64,000 bases of DNA from Idiomarina fontislapidosi (GTDB lineage: Bacteria > Pseudomonadota > Gammaproteobacteria > Enterobacterales > Alteromonadaceae): positions 1 through 64,000 of the forward strand of contig NZ_QJST01000001.1 of the NCBI RefSeq assembly GCF_003226255.1, read 5' to 3'. The notes beneath the pieces were generated by a model. It saw only the letters and a list, made by a program, of their open reading frames with translations. It searched no databases and was not told where the DNA came from. Below, piece by piece: positions 8,265 through 17,626 of the stretch. Position 1 is the first letter of the stretch. The number at the start of each line of letters is the position of its first letter. The translations under genes and the position numbers were made by a program.

Positions 8265-8834
8265 GTGAATAAATTAAAAATGCTTTTGGCTGTGAGCTTG
8301 ATAGCACTTGTATCTGCGTGCGGCAGTATTCCGCTAACGACCATGGTCAAATTGATGGATATGAATCCTTTAGAGGCGGACCCGAACCAGATTATCGTGG
8401 CTGTGAAATCTCCGAATGGAGTCAGTGTCAATGACGGTGATGTAGTGCTAGATTTTAGTTTTAGAACAGGGGAACCTGAGAGCAGCTTTAATCATACCTT
8501 TCCGGTTATAGTTGATTCCGATTACGCGTTACCCGCGGAGCTGAAAGACGAGCTTGAGAACGACGAACAGTTTACCGTAATGCGTTTATCTGAAGCTGAC
8601 GCGAAAACCATGAGCGCTGGGCAGGAAACGATTCGTGAGTATCGCCGCCAGCACGAGGAAGGTGGCGCAGGAAGTATTAACGTTAGATTGGTCTCGGCAT
8701 GCCAAAGCGACGAATTTACTTGGCATGACTCTGAATTAGACGTGTATTTAAAAATCGATCAAACCAATGAGTTTTTATTGTTTTTGGACGATATTGACCT
8801 CAACGAACTAGCGCTCAAAAACGGTTGTTCGTAG
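8265..8834 (+). CDS. Lipoprotein, unknown function
   Basis: A 189-residue lipoprotein with lipobox ALVSAC at about residues 13-18. The mature protein is acidic, with two further cysteines late in the chain (SACQSDE and the C-terminal NGCS). The GTG start at 8265 is chosen because it directly begins the signal peptide and has AGGA 8 nt upstream; an in-frame ATG at 8238 would put nine odd residues before it. The stop TAG is the head of a REP-A. I recognise no family. Confidence 0.65.
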   Translation: MNKLKMLLAVSLIALVSACGSIPLTTMVKLMDMNPLEADPNQIIVAVKSPNGVSVNDGDVVLDFSFRTGEPESSFNHTFPVIVDSDYALPAELKDELENDEQFTVMRLSEADAKTMSAGQETIREYRRQHEEGGAGSINVRLVSACQSDEFTWHDSELDVYLKIDQTNEFLLFLDDIDLNELALKNGCS

Positions 8835-8890
8835 GTCGCGCCTTGAACGCGACATCAGATCTCCCCCCGTGCGCTCAAGGCGCACGGTAT
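8831..8890. repeat. BIME: REP-A then inverted REP-B, both diverged
   Basis: REP-A 8831-8853 has an imperfect stem (GTCGCGC/ACGCGAC), and the REP-B copy with loop TCAAG ends near 8890. The GTAG head gives the lipoprotein stop codon. Confidence 0.85.
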
Positions 8891-8913
8891 CTAAACCAAA
8901 AAATTACGAAAAA

Positions 8914-8942
8914 TTGACGCCCTTCGACTATTCCATTCTAGA
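8914..8942 (+). promoter_or_regulatory. Possible kdp promoter
   Basis: TTGACG, a 17-nt spacer, then TCTAGA, about 60 nt before kdpF. The -35 is good and the -10 is weak. A weak core promoter would fit activation by KdpE, but no KdpE operator can be assigned by eye. Confidence 0.3.
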
Positions 8943-9001
8943 GATTTTACGCTGCTAAACACTAAATTCATGTGGTCTGCTCATTTAACGAGGATACTCA
9001 C

Positions 9002-9082
9002 ATGACTTGGTTTTTATTGTTTATCGGCACTGCGCTACTTGCTTATTTGGCTGTAGCGATGTTTGTCCCTGATAAGTTTTAA
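9002..9082 (+). CDS. kdpF: KdpF, small subunit of the Kdp potassium ATPase
   Basis: A 26-residue single-span membrane peptide (MTWFLLFIGTALLAYLAV, ending VPDKF), 9 nt before kdpA. Sequence and position match KdpF, which stabilises the KdpABC complex in the inner membrane. GAGG lies 9 nt upstream of the ATG. It is easily missed because of its length. Confidence 0.88.
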   Translation: MTWFLLFIGTALLAYLAVAMFVPDKF

Positions 9083-9091
9083 GGGGGGCAT

Positions 9092-10816
9092 ATGTTTGAA
9101 ATTATTTTAATTATGACGATGGCTATCGCGCTAGCGTACCCCCTGGGTCGTTATATGATCGGTGTGTTTTCGAGCGAAGCGCACTTTTCTGATCGTATAT
9201 TTAATCCGATAGAACGTATTATTTATCGCTGCATTGGGGTGAATCCACATACTTCAATGAACTGGAAAAGTTATGGGCTCGCATTTCTGCTCAGTAATTT
9301 AATGCTGGGTATTATCGCCTTTTTGATACTCAAGTTTCAGCACGTCCTGCCGCTGAACCCGGACAACATTGGCCCATTAAGCTGGGATTTGGCACTCCAT
9401 ACTGCTGTCTCTTTTCTTACCAACACCAACCAACAGCATTACTCGGGACAAGCACAGCTTTCCTACTTATCACAAGGCACACTTATCGTGACGTTGCAGT
9501 TTGTTACGCCCGCGATGGCGCTTGCGGTTTGTGTGGCGATACTTCGTGGCATGATGGGTGGACGTAACGAAAAATTAGCGAAAGAGGGCGCCGAGCGTGA
9601 TTTAGGTAACTATTACGTGGATACCGTGCGAGGTATTGTGCGCGTGCTGATTCCGCTCGCTGCTGTTGTCGCATTGATACTGTCTTCGCAAGGTGTACCT
9701 AGCACGTTTAAAGAGGCCCAAACCGTCACAACGCTTGACCAAAGTAGCGCTGTTATCGAGCAAACCATTCCCGTTGGTCCTGTTGCTTCTATGGTCGCAA
9801 TAAAACAACTCGGAACCAATGGTGGGGGCTGGTACGGTCCCAACAGTAGCAACCCTCTTGAGAATCCAACGCCGTTTTCAAATGCGATAGAGACCATTGC
9901 TATCGTGCTAATACCAATCGCCATTGTTTTTATGGCGGGCGGAATGCTTCGACGCAAGGGCTTCACTGCGATGTCGTTTGCGGTGATGGCGCTGTTTAGT
10001 GCCAGCTTTATTGGGTTTACTGTCTACAGCGAACTGCAGCCTAATGCAGCCTTTAACGAGCTCGCCGCATCTGGACCCAATATGGAGGGTAAAGAGACTC
10101 GTTTTGGTCCGGAATTATCAGCACTCTGGGGAACACTCACTACACAAACCTCAAATGGCTCAGTTAATGCCATGCACGACTCGTTTAACCCGGTTGGCGG
10201 TTTAATAACGCGTTCTGGAATGTTGATTAACGGCATTTGGGGGGGCGTTGGCTGTGGTTTTGTGAACTTTATTGTTTATATCTGGATTGCTGTGTTCCTC
10301 TCTGGGCTCATGATAGGTCGCACCCCCGAGTTGTTTGGCAAAAAAATAGAAACCCGCGAGATTACATTGTTAGGGACACTCATCGTTTTACCTACGCTTG
10401 TGATTTTAGGGTTTACAGCGATTACCGTAGCTTTACCGTCGCTCACAGGCAACAGTAATCCAGGTTTCCATGCTATTTCGCAAGTGTTCTATGAATACAC
10501 GTCCGCGTTTGCCAATAACGGCTCGGGTTTTGAGGGCTTGGGTGATAACACCGTGTGGTGGAATGTGAGTTGCGTAATCACTTTATTGTTGGGTCGTTAC
10601 TTACCCTTGGTTATTCCCCTCGCCATTGCCGGAATGATGGCAAAGAAAAGAACCGTTCCTACAGGTGTCGGCAGCCTGAGTGTGGGTAACGTCACATTCG
10701 CTGTAACGCTAATTGCCGTAATTTTAATTCTCAATTTCCTTTCTTTTCTTCCTGCTGCAGTAATTGGCCCGATTGGTGAGGCATTACAGTTGGCAACTAC
10801 TGGAGTGGAGGGCTAA
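9092..10816 (+). CDS. kdpA: KdpA, potassium-binding channel subunit
   Basis: A 574-residue polytopic inner-membrane protein (E. coli KdpA is 557). The four selectivity-filter regions typical of the SKT superfamily can be seen: NTNQQHYSG, GTNGGGWYGPNSSNPLENP, NGIWGGVGCGFVN and AFANNGSGFEGLGDN. KdpA binds K+ and passes it to KdpB during ATP-driven high-affinity uptake under K+ limitation. A GGGGGG run directly precedes the ATG. kdpB follows after 2 nt, so the two are translationally close-coupled. Confidence 0.97.
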   Translation: MFEIILIMTMAIALAYPLGRYMIGVFSSEAHFSDRIFNPIERIIYRCIGVNPHTSMNWKSYGLAFLLSNLMLGIIAFLILKFQHVLPLNPDNIGPLSWDLALHTAVSFLTNTNQQHYSGQAQLSYLSQGTLIVTLQFVTPAMALAVCVAILRGMMGGRNEKLAKEGAERDLGNYYVDTVRGIVRVLIPLAAVVALILSSQGVPSTFKEAQTVTTLDQSSAVIEQTIPVGPVASMVAIKQLGTNGGGWYGPNSSNPLENPTPFSNAIETIAIVLIPIAIVFMAGGMLRRKGFTAMSFAVMALFSASFIGFTVYSELQPNAAFNELAASGPNMEGKETRFGPELSALWGTLTTQTSNGSVNAMHDSFNPVGGLITRSGMLINGIWGGVGCGFVNFIVYIWIAVFLSGLMIGRTPELFGKKIETREITLLGTLIVLPTLVILGFTAITVALPSLTGNSNPGFHAISQVFYEYTSAFANNGSGFEGLGDNTVWWNVSCVITLLLGRYLPLVIPLAIAGMMAKKRTVPTGVGSLSVGNVTFAVTLIAVILILNFLSFLPAAVIGPIGEALQLATTGVEG

Positions 10817-10818
10817 TC

Positions 10819-12837
10819 ATGACTAAGCAAGTAAAAACGCTCACCGCAGATACTGTGAAAGATTCACTCATTGATGCATTGAAAAAAATGACGCCAACCA
10901 ACATGGCTAAGAATCCTGTCATGTTTGTCGTTTGGGTGGGTACGGTTATTAGTATTTTGCTCACTGTTTTTCATATCAGTGCTGGCGAACCTTTTGGCTT
11001 TGAACTTTGCACAAGCTTTATTCTATTTATCACACTTTGGTTTGCTAACTTTTCCGAATCAATTGCTGAGGCGCGAGGTCGTGGACAAGCTTCTAGTCTG
11101 CGAGCCACAAAAGCATCACTTGTCGCCTTTAAGAAGAACGGAGAAGACTTTGTCGAAACCGATGCGGCGAACCTTAAAAAGGATGATGTCGTAAGCGTAC
11201 GACAAGGCCAGTACATCCCCGCAGATGGAGAAATCATTAAAGGTGTTGCAACCGTGAATGAGTCTGCAGTAACGGGCGAATCGGCAGCGGTTTTGCGTGA
11301 AGCCAATACTGATCACTCGGGTGTCATTGGTGGTACAAAGCTGCTTACTGGCGAAGTACTTGTGCGTGTATCCGATGATCCCGGTAATAGCTTTCTGGAT
11401 AAAATGATTGGTTTGGTAGAAGGTGCTGAGCGTAAAAAAACACCTAACGAAGTTGCTTTAACGGTGCTTTTGGCTGCACTCACTGCGGTATTCTTGCTCG
11501 TTGTAATGACGCTACCGGCGTTGGCATCCTTTGTTAATGTTGAGCTCAATTATGTGATGCTTATTGCATTACTCGTGTGCTTAATACCCACTACCATCGG
11601 GGGCTTATTGCCGGCTATTGGCATTGCTGGCATGAACCGTGCGCTCAGTGCGAATATTATCGCTAAATCGGGTAAAGCCGTTGAGGTTGCGGGTGATATC
11701 GACATCCTTCTACTCGATAAAACGGGCACGATTACCTATGGCGATAGGCAAGCGACTGATTTTATCCCGGCTCATGGGGTGAGCAAAGACACGCTGGTTC
11801 AAGCCGCTTATTGGGCCTCAGTCGAAGATCCAACCCCGGAAGGCAAATCTATTGTTGAGCTTGCTCGAGAAACTGGAGGGCTTGACGAGACCTATCCTGA
11901 GAACGCTGAATTTATTCCTTTTTCACCTTCGACACGACTTTCGGGGCTTAAAATCAGCGAGAGCAAATACTATGTAAAAGGCTCCGGTGACGCGGTTCGA
12001 CTCCTTGAAGAGGAGCGTGGCGTTGCTTGGTCTGATGGGATGAATGCTCATATTGGCGCGGTCGCAAAGCAAGGTGGAACACCACTGGTGGTTGCCGATC
12101 ACGAGCGCGTACTGGGTGTTGTCGCGTTGACTGACGTTATAAAGCCCGGCGTTGCCGAGCGTTTCGCTCGCTTGCGTTCACTGGGTGTAAAAACTGTGAT
12201 GGTAACGGGTGATAACAAAATTACCGCAGGTGCCATCGCGGCTGAAGCCGGGGTTGATGATTTTATCGCTGAAGCTAAGCCTGAGGACAAACTGAGTCTG
12301 ATCCGCGAAGAGCAAGCAAAAGGGCATTTAGTCGCTATGGTCGGTGATGGTACCAACGATGCTCCGGCACTTGCGCAGGCGGATGTTGGATTGGCAATGA
12401 ACTCGGGCACTCAAGCGGCAAAAGAGGCCGGCAACATGGTCGACTTAGACTCCGACCCGACAAAACTTTTACAAGTCGTTGAAGTGGGTAAGCAACTGTT
12501 GATTACCCGTGGTGCTATGACCACATTCTCGTTAGCCAACGATGTCGCTAAATACTTCGCTATTATCCCTGCTGTTTTTGCTAGCGCACTACCGTTTATG
12601 TCGGTCCTTGATGTGATGCGACTTGGAAGCCCTCAGTCTGCTGTGATTTCGGCTCTTATTTTTAACGCCTTGATTATCCCTGCGTTGGTACCGCTGGCTT
12701 TACGTGGAGTGAAGTTAAAAGCCGAGCGTGCAGAGAAGATCTTACGTAACAATATGCTGATTTTTGGGTTAGGCGGTGTGGTACTACCGTTCGTCATTAT
12801 CAAGCTGATTGACATGCTCGTCAGTGCGTTTATTTAA
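10819..12837 (+). CDS. kdpB: KdpB, catalytic P-type ATPase subunit
   Basis: A 672-residue class IA P-type ATPase. Diagnostic motifs: TGES (dephosphorylation loop), DKTGTITYGD with the phosphorylated Asp300, a nucleotide-binding domain with KGSGDAV, and MVGDGTNDAPAL at the hinge. It hydrolyses ATP to drive K+ transport through KdpA. Length matches E. coli KdpB (682). All catalytic residues are present. Confidence 0.97.
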   Translation: MTKQVKTLTADTVKDSLIDALKKMTPTNMAKNPVMFVVWVGTVISILLTVFHISAGEPFGFELCTSFILFITLWFANFSESIAEARGRGQASSLRATKASLVAFKKNGEDFVETDAANLKKDDVVSVRQGQYIPADGEIIKGVATVNESAVTGESAAVLREANTDHSGVIGGTKLLTGEVLVRVSDDPGNSFLDKMIGLVEGAERKKTPNEVALTVLLAALTAVFLLVVMTLPALASFVNVELNYVMLIALLVCLIPTTIGGLLPAIGIAGMNRALSANIIAKSGKAVEVAGDIDILLLDKTGTITYGDRQATDFIPAHGVSKDTLVQAAYWASVEDPTPEGKSIVELARETGGLDETYPENAEFIPFSPSTRLSGLKISESKYYVKGSGDAVRLLEEERGVAWSDGMNAHIGAVAKQGGTPLVVADHERVLGVVALTDVIKPGVAERFARLRSLGVKTVMVTGDNKITAGAIAAEAGVDDFIAEAKPEDKLSLIREEQAKGHLVAMVGDGTNDAPALAQADVGLAMNSGTQAAKEAGNMVDLDSDPTKLLQVVEVGKQLLITRGAMTTFSLANDVAKYFAIIPAVFASALPFMSVLDVMRLGSPQSAVISALIFNALIIPALVPLALRGVKLKAERAEKILRNNMLIFGLGGVVLPFVIIKLIDMLVSAFI

Positions 12838-12849
12838 AAGGGGATCGTC

Positions 12850-13437
12850 ATGGGTATTAACGAATCTGTAACTAAAAACATATGGATTGGACTGCGTTTT
12901 GGCATTGGCTTTTTAGTACTGTGTGGTGGGCTTTATACCGCTGTGATTACGTTCGTCGGAGAACAACTATTTCCTCACCAAGCACGAGGGAGTGTCATTG
13001 TCCATGATGGCCAAGCGGTTGGTTCGACTTTGGTGGCACAAGCGTTTGCCGATCCTCGCTATTTCTATGCTCGACCCAGTGCGGCTGGTTATGATCCGAC
13101 GGCCACCGGAGGCAGTAACCTTGCGCCTTCAAATCCTGAACTGCGTGTTCAAGCACGCGCTCGCAGTGAGCAAATCCAAAGCAAGGAGCAAGTTATCGCG
13201 GCTGCGATACCTGTTGAATTAATTGCGGCTTCTGGAGCAGGGCTTGATCCTCATATTAGCCCCGACGCTGCGCTATTTCAGGCAGAACGTGTTGCTGCGC
13301 AACGAAACCTGACAAACGAATCTGTCACCGCTTTGATCGCGCAGTACACAGAGAAAAAGCAATTTGGTGTTTTTGGTCAAGCCCGAGTCAATGTGCTCAA
13401 GCTCAATTTAGCACTTGACCAAATGAAAGATAAATAA
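12850..13437 (+). CDS. kdpC: KdpC, accessory subunit of the Kdp ATPase
   Basis: A 195-residue protein with one N-terminal membrane span (about residues 15-32) and the KdpC periplasmic domain, including QAFADPRYFYARPSAAGYDP and a C-terminal region with DPHISPDAA. KdpC raises the ATP affinity of KdpB and assembles with KdpFAB. AAGGGGATC precedes the ATG, 12 nt after kdpB. Confidence 0.96.
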   Translation: MGINESVTKNIWIGLRFGIGFLVLCGGLYTAVITFVGEQLFPHQARGSVIVHDGQAVGSTLVAQAFADPRYFYARPSAAGYDPTATGGSNLAPSNPELRVQARARSEQIQSKEQVIAAAIPVELIAASGAGLDPHISPDAALFQAERVAAQRNLTNESVTALIAQYTEKKQFGVFGQARVNVLKLNLALDQMKDK

Positions 13438-13444
13438 GGAATTT

Positions 13445-14176
13445 GTGATGAAACATTTAATTCGAAGCGGTGTAGTGGTCTGTGTGGCATTGTCAGTACA
13501 AAGTACGGTTGTTGCTGCCGAAATTGAAACCTCGAGTAACGTAACACTGGTTAGCGATTATATATTCCGAGGTATCTCCCAAACAAATGAAGACCCTGCT
13601 ATTCAAGGAGGCATCGATTTAACGAGTAACGCGGGTTGGTATGCTGGTGTGTGGGGATCCAATATCGGGTTTGGAGACGGTAGCCTTGAAGCGGATATCT
13701 ATGGCGGCTGGCGCTACATAAGCGATGCCTCTTGGTCGTTTGATGTAGGCGCGATACGCTATATCTATCCAGGCGGCAATAACGCAGATAGCGAGTTCAA
13801 TTACAATGAGGTTTATACTCACCTTAGCTACCAGGACGCCACACTCTCGGTCGTTTATTCTGATGATTATTTTGGTGCGGGAGTCAATCAATTTGTCTAT
13901 GTTGCAGTCGCCTACAGTTATCCGATAGCCGAACAACTGAGTCTTGAACTGAGTACTGGTTTTAATAAATTTGAATCAGGCGCAGAGTTAACTCGATTTT
14001 TAGGCGGTGAGCCCACATCAGATGACTCGTATTGGGATGGCTCTTTAGGAATTAATTATCAACTCAGTGATAAGTTAAGCGTTAATTTAACGTATATTGC
14101 TACAGATATGAGTGATTCAGCATGCAGCGAAGTCTGCGATAATCGACTGGTGTTTGGCGTGCGTTCAAGTTTCTAA
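13445..14176 (+). CDS. TorF-like outer-membrane porin inside the kdp operon
   Basis: A 243-residue outer-membrane beta-barrel with a signal peptide (cleavage near residue 24) and a C-terminal Phe (VRSSF), the usual signal for barrel insertion. The N-terminal block TSSNVTLVSDYIFRGISQT followed by PAIQGG and WYAGVWGSN is the mark of the TIGR02001/TorF-like putative porins. It sits 7 nt after kdpC and 18 nt before kdpD with an AAGGA ribosome site, so it is co-transcribed. Placement suggests it lets K+ or another solute across the outer membrane under K+ limitation; that is inference. Confidence 0.85.
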   Translation: MMKHLIRSGVVVCVALSVQSTVVAAEIETSSNVTLVSDYIFRGISQTNEDPAIQGGIDLTSNAGWYAGVWGSNIGFGDGSLEADIYGGWRYISDASWSFDVGAIRYIYPGGNNADSEFNYNEVYTHLSYQDATLSVVYSDDYFGAGVNQFVYVAVAYSYPIAEQLSLELSTGFNKFESGAELTRFLGGEPTSDDSYWDGSLGINYQLSDKLSVNLTYIATDMSDSACSEVCDNRLVFGVRSSF

Positions 14177-14194
14177 TCTGAGTAGGACCGATAG

Positions 14195-16876
14195 ATGATG
14201 GATTCCCAGCGCGATAAAAAAGCAGATGCCATTTTACGGCAAGTTGCTGAGTCACACAGTGGTAAACTGACTGTGTTTTTAGGGGCTGCGCCAGGTGTGG
14301 GTAAGACCTATGCAATGTTAGCTGCTGCTAAGGAACGACAACAGGCCGGTGTTGATGTCGCTATCGGTCTTTTAGAAACCCATGGGCGCTCTGATACGCA
14401 GGCGATGGCAGATGGCTTTGAACAGCTGTCGTTGCAGCACATCGAGTATCATGGAACTCAACTCAATGAATTTGATATTGATGGCGCATTGAATCGACAG
14501 CCTCAACTTCTATTGGTCGATGAGCTAGCTCATACCAATACGCCGGGGAGTCGTAACAAGCGGCGTTACCAAGATATCGAAGAGCTGTTAAAAGCGGGTA
14601 TTGATGTTTATACAACAGTAAATATTCAGCACATGGAAAGCGTCAATGATCTCGTACTGCAAATGACCGGTGTGAGAGTTAAAGAGACCGTGCCAGATCA
14701 CTTCGTTGATAATGCGTTTGAAATTCGTTTTATTGATTTACCGCCCGCAACGTTAATTGAGCGCCTGCAACAAGGCAAAGTGTATCTACCGGAGTACGCG
14801 CGTTCGGCGTTGTCTTCGTTCTTTTCTTCCTCGAACTTGACTGCACTGCGTGAGCTAGCGATGAAAAAGGCGCTCGAGCGTGTTGATGCCTCGATGCTTA
14901 AAGAATGCTCTATAGAGCAAACGTCGGGCCTGGGTGTTTACATGGATAAGTTGCTAGTGCTGGTTAGTGCTAATAGTGACCACCGTTATTTGGTTCGAGT
15001 CGGCCGACAGATTGCCGAGCGGCGTCAGATACCCTGGGTGGTTGTATGGGTCGATACAGGTAAAACACGAAGCCCTGAAAAGTCACAACGGCTTGATGCA
15101 ACGTTGTCGCTGGCAAAGGAGTTGGGTGCTGAAACCAAGGTTTTAAATGGACCGACGACCTTTAGTGTTGTCGCGGACTTTATAGAGAGCAATGCGGTTT
15201 GCACGGTACTAGTGGGGGCAGGTAGTCGAGGACGTTTTACGTGGCGACGTAAGCGGTTGTATCAGCAATTAATAGAGCTTGAACTACCTTTTGAGGTTAC
15301 GGTATTCCCCGAGCGAGAGCGATCCTCTGAGTCGAGCCTTTTTTCTTTTGACTTGAAGGGTCTTAAGGGCTTGGGTTACTGGCATGGGTACTTCGGTGGG
15401 ATTATCGGAGTTACTATCGCTTCGTTGGTTGCGGTCGCGTTGGAAAACTTTTTGGATGTTGGCAACTTAGTCTTAGTTTACACCTTGGCGATTATTACGG
15501 TGGGACTTAAATTTGGATCCCGCTCAGCGCTGTTCACTGCGTTAATCTCATTCTTAAGCTTTAACTTTTTTCTGACTGAGCCTCTCTATACATTTACAGT
15601 TTACAGTCAAAACGATGTGACGACACTGATGTTTTTGTCAGTGATAGGCTTGATCTGCGGCCCCGCAGCCTCGCGCATACGGCATCAATTTATTCTTCTT
15701 AAGCAAGCAAATAGCTATGCCGAAACGTTACGCGAGCTAGCACAAGAACTGGCTACCGTGAACGAAGAAAGAGCGATGTGGGAGCGGTTAATACGGCTAT
15801 TGAGTCGCCTAACTCATACAGAATGCACAATAGCGGTGAGAGGTGATGGGACGGAACTGGATTTTATCAATGAGGTCGCTGCGATTAAGCACAAACTGAC
15901 TGAAGCCACGGTACGTTGGAGTTTCAAGAACAAGGCGCAAGCGGGGGCTCATACAGAGACGCTCTCGAGTGCACTGGTAACCACGTTTCCTATTATTGTT
16001 GATGGTGATGTGGTGGCAGTGGCCGGCGTCCCAAACGTATTTGATAACACCGAGAGTGAGCCTTACAACGTCAGCCTTATATTGGCAATGCTGAATCAAG
16101 CTTCGGGAGCCTGGCGGCGCATTAAACTTGCTGCCGATTTAGAAAGCGCGCGCGTTAAGACAGAAATGGAGCAGTTACGATCGGCATTGTTATCCTCAGT
16201 GTCTCATGACTTAAAATCGCCACTATCAGCGATGATGGGCGCGGCGGAAAGTTTAAAGCTACTTGATGATAAGTTATCGGCGGATGATCGAGTAGAGTTG
16301 ATGGATACTATTATTTCTGAAAGCCGTCGGCTCGATAGCTATATTCAAAACCTGCTTGATATGACGCGGCTTGGTCATGGCACTCTAAAAATAGAGCGTG
16401 ATTGGGTGTCGATCGAAGATATCGTGGGGAGTGCACTGAGGCGTTTAAGGCGTTATTGGCCTAACACGCACGTGCAGATCGAGCACACTAACGCCGTGCC
16501 TTTGCTTTACGCGCATGCAGCCCTTGTTGAGCAGGCTATTTTTAATATTCTTGAAAACGCAGCAAAATATAGTCCGGAGACGGCGCCTATCTTTGTTGAA
16601 ATGCAGGTGCAGCAAGGTGACTGCGTTATAGCAATTGAAGACCGTGGTCCGGGTATTCCCGAGGACCAACGTGACAAAATTTTTGATATGTTTTACATCG
16701 TCGCAGATGGTGATAAGAAGAAGCAAAACACAGGCATGGGCTTGGCGATTTGCAAAGGCATGATTGGCGCGCACGGTGGTAATGTGGTTGCGCGAGCTGG
16801 ACTCGGCGGCGTGGGTACGCGCTTCGAAATTAGCTTGCCGATTGAACAGGGCAATGACCAGAAGAAGGATAATTAG
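14195..16876 (+). CDS. kdpD: KdpD, sensor histidine kinase for potassium limitation
   Basis: An 893-residue sensor kinase with the full KdpD order: N-terminal KdpD domain with Walker A GAAPGVGKTY (about residue 30), a Usp-like domain (about 250-370), four transmembrane helices (about 390-500, DUF4118), a GAF-like region, HisKA with phospho-acceptor His671 in SHDLKSP, and HATPase_c (N box ILENAAKYSP, G boxes DRGPGIPE and NTGMGLAI). It senses low K+ or turgor and phosphorylates KdpE. kdpE starts 4 nt after its stop. Confidence 0.96.
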   Translation: MMDSQRDKKADAILRQVAESHSGKLTVFLGAAPGVGKTYAMLAAAKERQQAGVDVAIGLLETHGRSDTQAMADGFEQLSLQHIEYHGTQLNEFDIDGALNRQPQLLLVDELAHTNTPGSRNKRRYQDIEELLKAGIDVYTTVNIQHMESVNDLVLQMTGVRVKETVPDHFVDNAFEIRFIDLPPATLIERLQQGKVYLPEYARSALSSFFSSSNLTALRELAMKKALERVDASMLKECSIEQTSGLGVYMDKLLVLVSANSDHRYLVRVGRQIAERRQIPWVVVWVDTGKTRSPEKSQRLDATLSLAKELGAETKVLNGPTTFSVVADFIESNAVCTVLVGAGSRGRFTWRRKRLYQQLIELELPFEVTVFPERERSSESSLFSFDLKGLKGLGYWHGYFGGIIGVTIASLVAVALENFLDVGNLVLVYTLAIITVGLKFGSRSALFTALISFLSFNFFLTEPLYTFTVYSQNDVTTLMFLSVIGLICGPAASRIRHQFILLKQANSYAETLRELAQELATVNEERAMWERLIRLLSRLTHTECTIAVRGDGTELDFINEVAAIKHKLTEATVRWSFKNKAQAGAHTETLSSALVTTFPIIVDGDVVAVAGVPNVFDNTESEPYNVSLILAMLNQASGAWRRIKLAADLESARVKTEMEQLRSALLSSVSHDLKSPLSAMMGAAESLKLLDDKLSADDRVELMDTIISESRRLDSYIQNLLDMTRLGHGTLKIERDWVSIEDIVGSALRRLRRYWPNTHVQIEHTNAVPLLYAHAALVEQAIFNILENAAKYSPETAPIFVEMQVQQGDCVIAIEDRGPGIPEDQRDKIFDMFYIVADGDKKKQNTGMGLAICKGMIGAHGGNVVARAGLGGVGTRFEISLPIEQGNDQKKDN

Positions 16877-16880
16877 GGTT

Positions 16881-17561
16881 GTGGCAACACGCATTGTGGT
16901 AATTGACGATGAAAAACAGATTCGACGGATGCTTAAAATCGCACTGTCGAGTGCGGGTCATGAGGTGACTGAGGCAGAGAATGGTGAACAAGGACTAAAT
17001 AGTGTAGCTCGCCAGCAGCCTGATTTAGTGATCTTGGATTTAGGCTTACCCGATATGGACGGCAAAGAGGTACTTCAGCAGTTGCGCGAATGGTCGTCTG
17101 TACCGGTAATCGTGCTATCAGTGCGAAGCCAAGATCGGGAGAAGGTTATTGCGTTGGATTATGGTGCGCAGGACTACGTCACTAAGCCCTTTAGCGTTGA
17201 AGAATTACTGGCGCGGGTACGAGCTAACTTACGCGATCGTCTCAAGACGACCAGCAATCCGATTATTGAAGTGGACGATTTGGTATTTGATTTATCACGC
17301 CGACTTGTAAAAAAGGCAGGCAAAGTGATTGAACTGACCCCGAAAGAGTATGCTGTTGTTTCAACATTAGTGAAGCAACCCAACTGTGTGATTACTCAAA
17401 GCCAGCTTTTGCTCGAAATATGGGGGCCTAGTCACAAAGAGGATACTCATTATCTTCGTAATGTGATTAGCCATCTCCGCCAAAAGTTGGGTGATAACCC
17501 CACCGAACCCAAATACCTTCGCACCGAACCCGGCATCGGCTATCGCTTTTGCATCGAGTAG
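16881..17561 (+). CDS. kdpE: KdpE, OmpR-type response regulator
   Basis: A 226-residue response regulator: receiver domain with DD at residues 9-10, phospho-acceptor Asp53 (VILDLGLPDMDG) and Lys in YVTKPFS, then an OmpR/PhoB winged helix ending with EPGIGYRF. It activates the kdp operon. I start it at the GTG at 16881, four bases after the kdpD stop, which gives the family length (E. coli 225); the open frame extends upstream but only into kdpD. The stop TAG comes from a REP-A head and the protein is full length. Confidence 0.96.
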   Translation: MATRIVVIDDEKQIRRMLKIALSSAGHEVTEAENGEQGLNSVARQQPDLVILDLGLPDMDGKEVLQQLREWSSVPVIVLSVRSQDREKVIALDYGAQDYVTKPFSVEELLARVRANLRDRLKTTSNPIIEVDDLVFDLSRRLVKKAGKVIELTPKEYAVVSTLVKQPNCVITQSQLLLEIWGPSHKEDTHYLRNVISHLRQKLGDNPTEPKYLRTEPGIGYRFCIE

Positions 17562-17616
17562 GTCGCGCCTGTGGCGCGACATCGGGTTTGGTCCGTGCGC
17601 AAAATGCGCACGTTAC
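17558..17616. repeat. BIME: REP-A then inverted REP-B
   Basis: REP-A 17558-17580 (loop CTGTG) supplies the kdpE stop; REP-B (loop AAAAT) ends at 17616, ten bases before the end of the convergent receptor gene. It occupies most of the gap between the two genes. Confidence 0.95.
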
Positions 17617-17626
17617 GGTGAAACGG

